The position numbers were made by a program, and so were the translations under genes. From CAZONU01 sp965370045 (lineage in GTDB: Bacteria; Planctomycetota; SZUA-567; JAKLDR01), in assembly GCA_965370045.1 (NCBI GenBank), contig CBDUSI010000070.1, positions 1 through 24,075 of the forward strand: a DNA stretch of 24,075 nucleotides. Direction: 5' to 3'. A model generated the notes under the pieces. It was not told the origin of the DNA and searched no databases. It worked only from the letters and a program-made list of their open reading frames with translations. Positions within the stretch are counted from its first letter, which is position 1. Every line of letters begins with the position of its first letter. Shown here in pieces: positions 22,773 to 24,075 of this stretch.

Positions 22773-24020
22773 CTATATCCTCTCGACGGCGATGGCCAGC
22801 GCCCCGCCGGAGCCGAAGCAGGTGGTGGCGATCCCGCGCCCCAGATCATGGCGGGCCAGCGCGTAGAGCAGCGTGGTCAGGATGCGCGGGCCCACCGCGC
22901 CCAGCGGCTGGCGCAGGGCCACCGCCCCGCCGTGGGGGTTCTGGCGCTCGATCGGTATCTTCTCCTTGAAGGCCGGAATCTGCACGCCGAAGGACTCGTT
23001 GGCTTCGATCAGGTCAAACGACGCTTCGCGGCCGGCTTCCCTCAGCCCATCCGTAATAAGCTTCGTCGCGGCTATGGGCGCCTCAATGAAGTCCTCCGGG
23101 GGGGTGTCCACCCGCGCGAAAGCCGTCACACGGGCCAGGGGCTGCAGCCCGGAGCTCTCGGCGCGCTCGCGCGCGGCCAGGATCACCGCGGCGGCGCCGT
23201 CGGCCAGGCTGGGCGCGTTGTAGGCGGAGCAGAAACTGTCCGACTTCTCGCGCAGCGTGGCCTGCAGTTCTCGCGTCGCAATCTCGTCGTCCTTGACCTC
23301 GCCGGCGGGGACGATCTCCTCCGCGAAAACCCCTTCGTCGCGGGCCTGCTCCGCGCGCCGGAAGCTCTCCGCGGCGGCCTCGTCGACGAACTCAACGGTC
23401 CAGCCCCGCGACTTGCCATAGGTCACCGCGTAGTCCTTCATGCTGGTGGCCGGCTTCTTCCAGCAGACCAGGGTCTCAAAGGTGTTGGGCTCCTTGATGC
23501 CCGCCGCGCGGAAGCTGCGGATCACCTTGCGGTACTCGCCAACCTCGGCGTCCGGCGGAGGTGTCTCGGGAATGAACACGTCGCCCCGGGCCTGGCCGGG
23601 AATGCGCGCGCCTCTTTTGTCCTTGGGGCCCAGGAGGTAGGCCGCGTTGGTGCGCGATTCCATACCCCCAGCGGCGACTATGTCACCTGTTCGGGCGAGT
23701 ATGGCGCGGATTCCCTCGAAGATGGCTCCCAGGCCGCTGGCACAGACCACGTTGACCGCGGTGGTCGGCGTGGTCATGGGCACGCCGGCGGCGAAGGCCG
23801 CCTGCTTGGTGGGGTTCTGGCCGAGGCCGCCGGCGACGGCGTTGCCCATGAAGACCTCGTCGAGGTCGGCGGGTGCCAAGCCGCTCCTTTCGATGGCCGC
23901 CTTGAGCGCGAAGCCGCCCAGGTCCGGCGCGCGGAAGTCCTTGAGGCAGCCGTCGTACGCCCCAACAGGAGTGCGCGCCGCGCCCAGGATGACCACCTCG
24001 CCGTCGAGGATGCGCAGCAT
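22773..24020 (-). CDS. Thiolase family protein (acetyl-CoA acetyltransferase-like) with altered active site
   Basis: This 415-residue protein is of the thiolase family, which condenses or cleaves acyl-CoA chains in fatty-acid, ketone-body or polyhydroxyalkanoate metabolism. Conserved parts are AARTPVG (14-20), the nucleophile C93 in NVVCASGLGA, N341 in NESFG and C401 in TTCFGSGGALA. The usual GHPLG motif with its catalytic His reads RQPLG here (Gln at 371), in an otherwise canonical NPHGGAVAL-QPLGAVGPR context. Codons CGC CAG replace the expected GGC CAC. The enzyme may therefore have lost thiolysis or gained another chemistry. It is slightly longer than typical (about 390-400), with extra residues in the mid-region. 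The ATG has no clear ribosome binding site; an in-frame GTG eight codons later could also serve. No beta-oxidation genes lie next to it. Confidence 0.85.
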   Translation of the reverse strand: MLRILDGEVVILGAARTPVGAYDGCLKDFRAPDLGGFALKAAIERSGLAPADLDEVFMGNAVAGGLGQNPTKQAAFAAGVPMTTPTTAVNVVCASGLGAIFEGIRAILARTGDIVAAGGMESRTNAAYLLGPKDKRGARIPGQARGDVFIPETPPPDAEVGEYRKVIRSFRAAGIKEPNTFETLVCWKKPATSMKDYAVTYGKSRGWTVEFVDEAAAESFRRAEQARDEGVFAEEIVPAGEVKDDEIATRELQATLREKSDSFCSAYNAPSLADGAAAVILAARERAESSGLQPLARVTAFARVDTPPEDFIEAPIAATKLITDGLREAGREASFDLIEANESFGVQIPAFKEKIPIERQNPHGGAVALRQPLGAVGPRILTTLLYALARHDLGRGIATTCFGSGGALAIAVERI

Positions 24021-24075
24021 TCTAGCAGGCCGTTGAAAAATGGGGCGTCGTGACGGCAGGCGCTCCCGAGCGATG

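Overview
The window is bacterial, mostly very GC-rich (about two thirds G+C by eye), densely coded, and opens many genes with GGAGG-type ribosome binding sites and a fair share of GTG and TTG starts. The gene families present (TIM-barrel amidohydrolases, URO-D family proteins, DegT aminotransferases, M55 peptidases, a radical SAM/SPASM protein with a membrane-anchored tail, a sigma-54 activator and a VWA lipoprotein) are those expanded in uncultured Planctomycetota/Lentisphaerota-like and Armatimonadota-like bacteria. That placement is an inference. No rRNA, tRNA, CRISPR array, phage gene or intact insertion sequence was seen.

Layout. (1) 37-639, minus: two small Cys-rich zinc-ribbon-like genes in a lower-GC patch. 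(2) 684-6031, minus: a tight run transcribed DegT aminotransferase > URO-D family protein > four amidohydrolase-fold paralogs. In the paralogs, degenerate and intact metal sites alternate. An MFS transporter (6125-7498) diverges from the head of this run, which looks like an uncharacterised small-molecule pathway. (3) 7495-15360, minus: a promoter at 15387-15415 serves an SbcD/YhaO-like phosphoesterase > YhaN-like ATPase > two tandem M55 D-aminopeptidases > a sigma-54 activator whose receiver lacks its phospho-Asp. Beyond it lies a second DegT aminotransferase with its own sigma-54 promoter (8812-8827) and two identical-arm palindromes about 105 and 172 bp upstream of the expected start. This reads as a self-contained activator/target circuit.

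(4) 15439-19973, plus: a sigma-70-type promoter drives a radical SAM/SPASM protein fused to a transmembrane/lipobox-like segment and a large tail. Then come a response regulator fused to an RsbW-like ATPase domain, with an unusual leader hairpin, and an overlapping two-domain protein with an Ala/Lys/Pro repeat linker. (5) 19977-24020, minus: a macro-domain protein, a VWA lipoprotein with its own terminator, and a thiolase-family protein whose usual catalytic His is Gln.

The most promising material is the alternating active/degenerate amidohydrolase tetrad with its DegT/URO-D/MFS partners, the sigma-54 circuit run by a pseudo-receiver activator, and the membrane-tethered radical SAM fusion. 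Functions are assigned from motifs read by eye, and substrates are unknown throughout.
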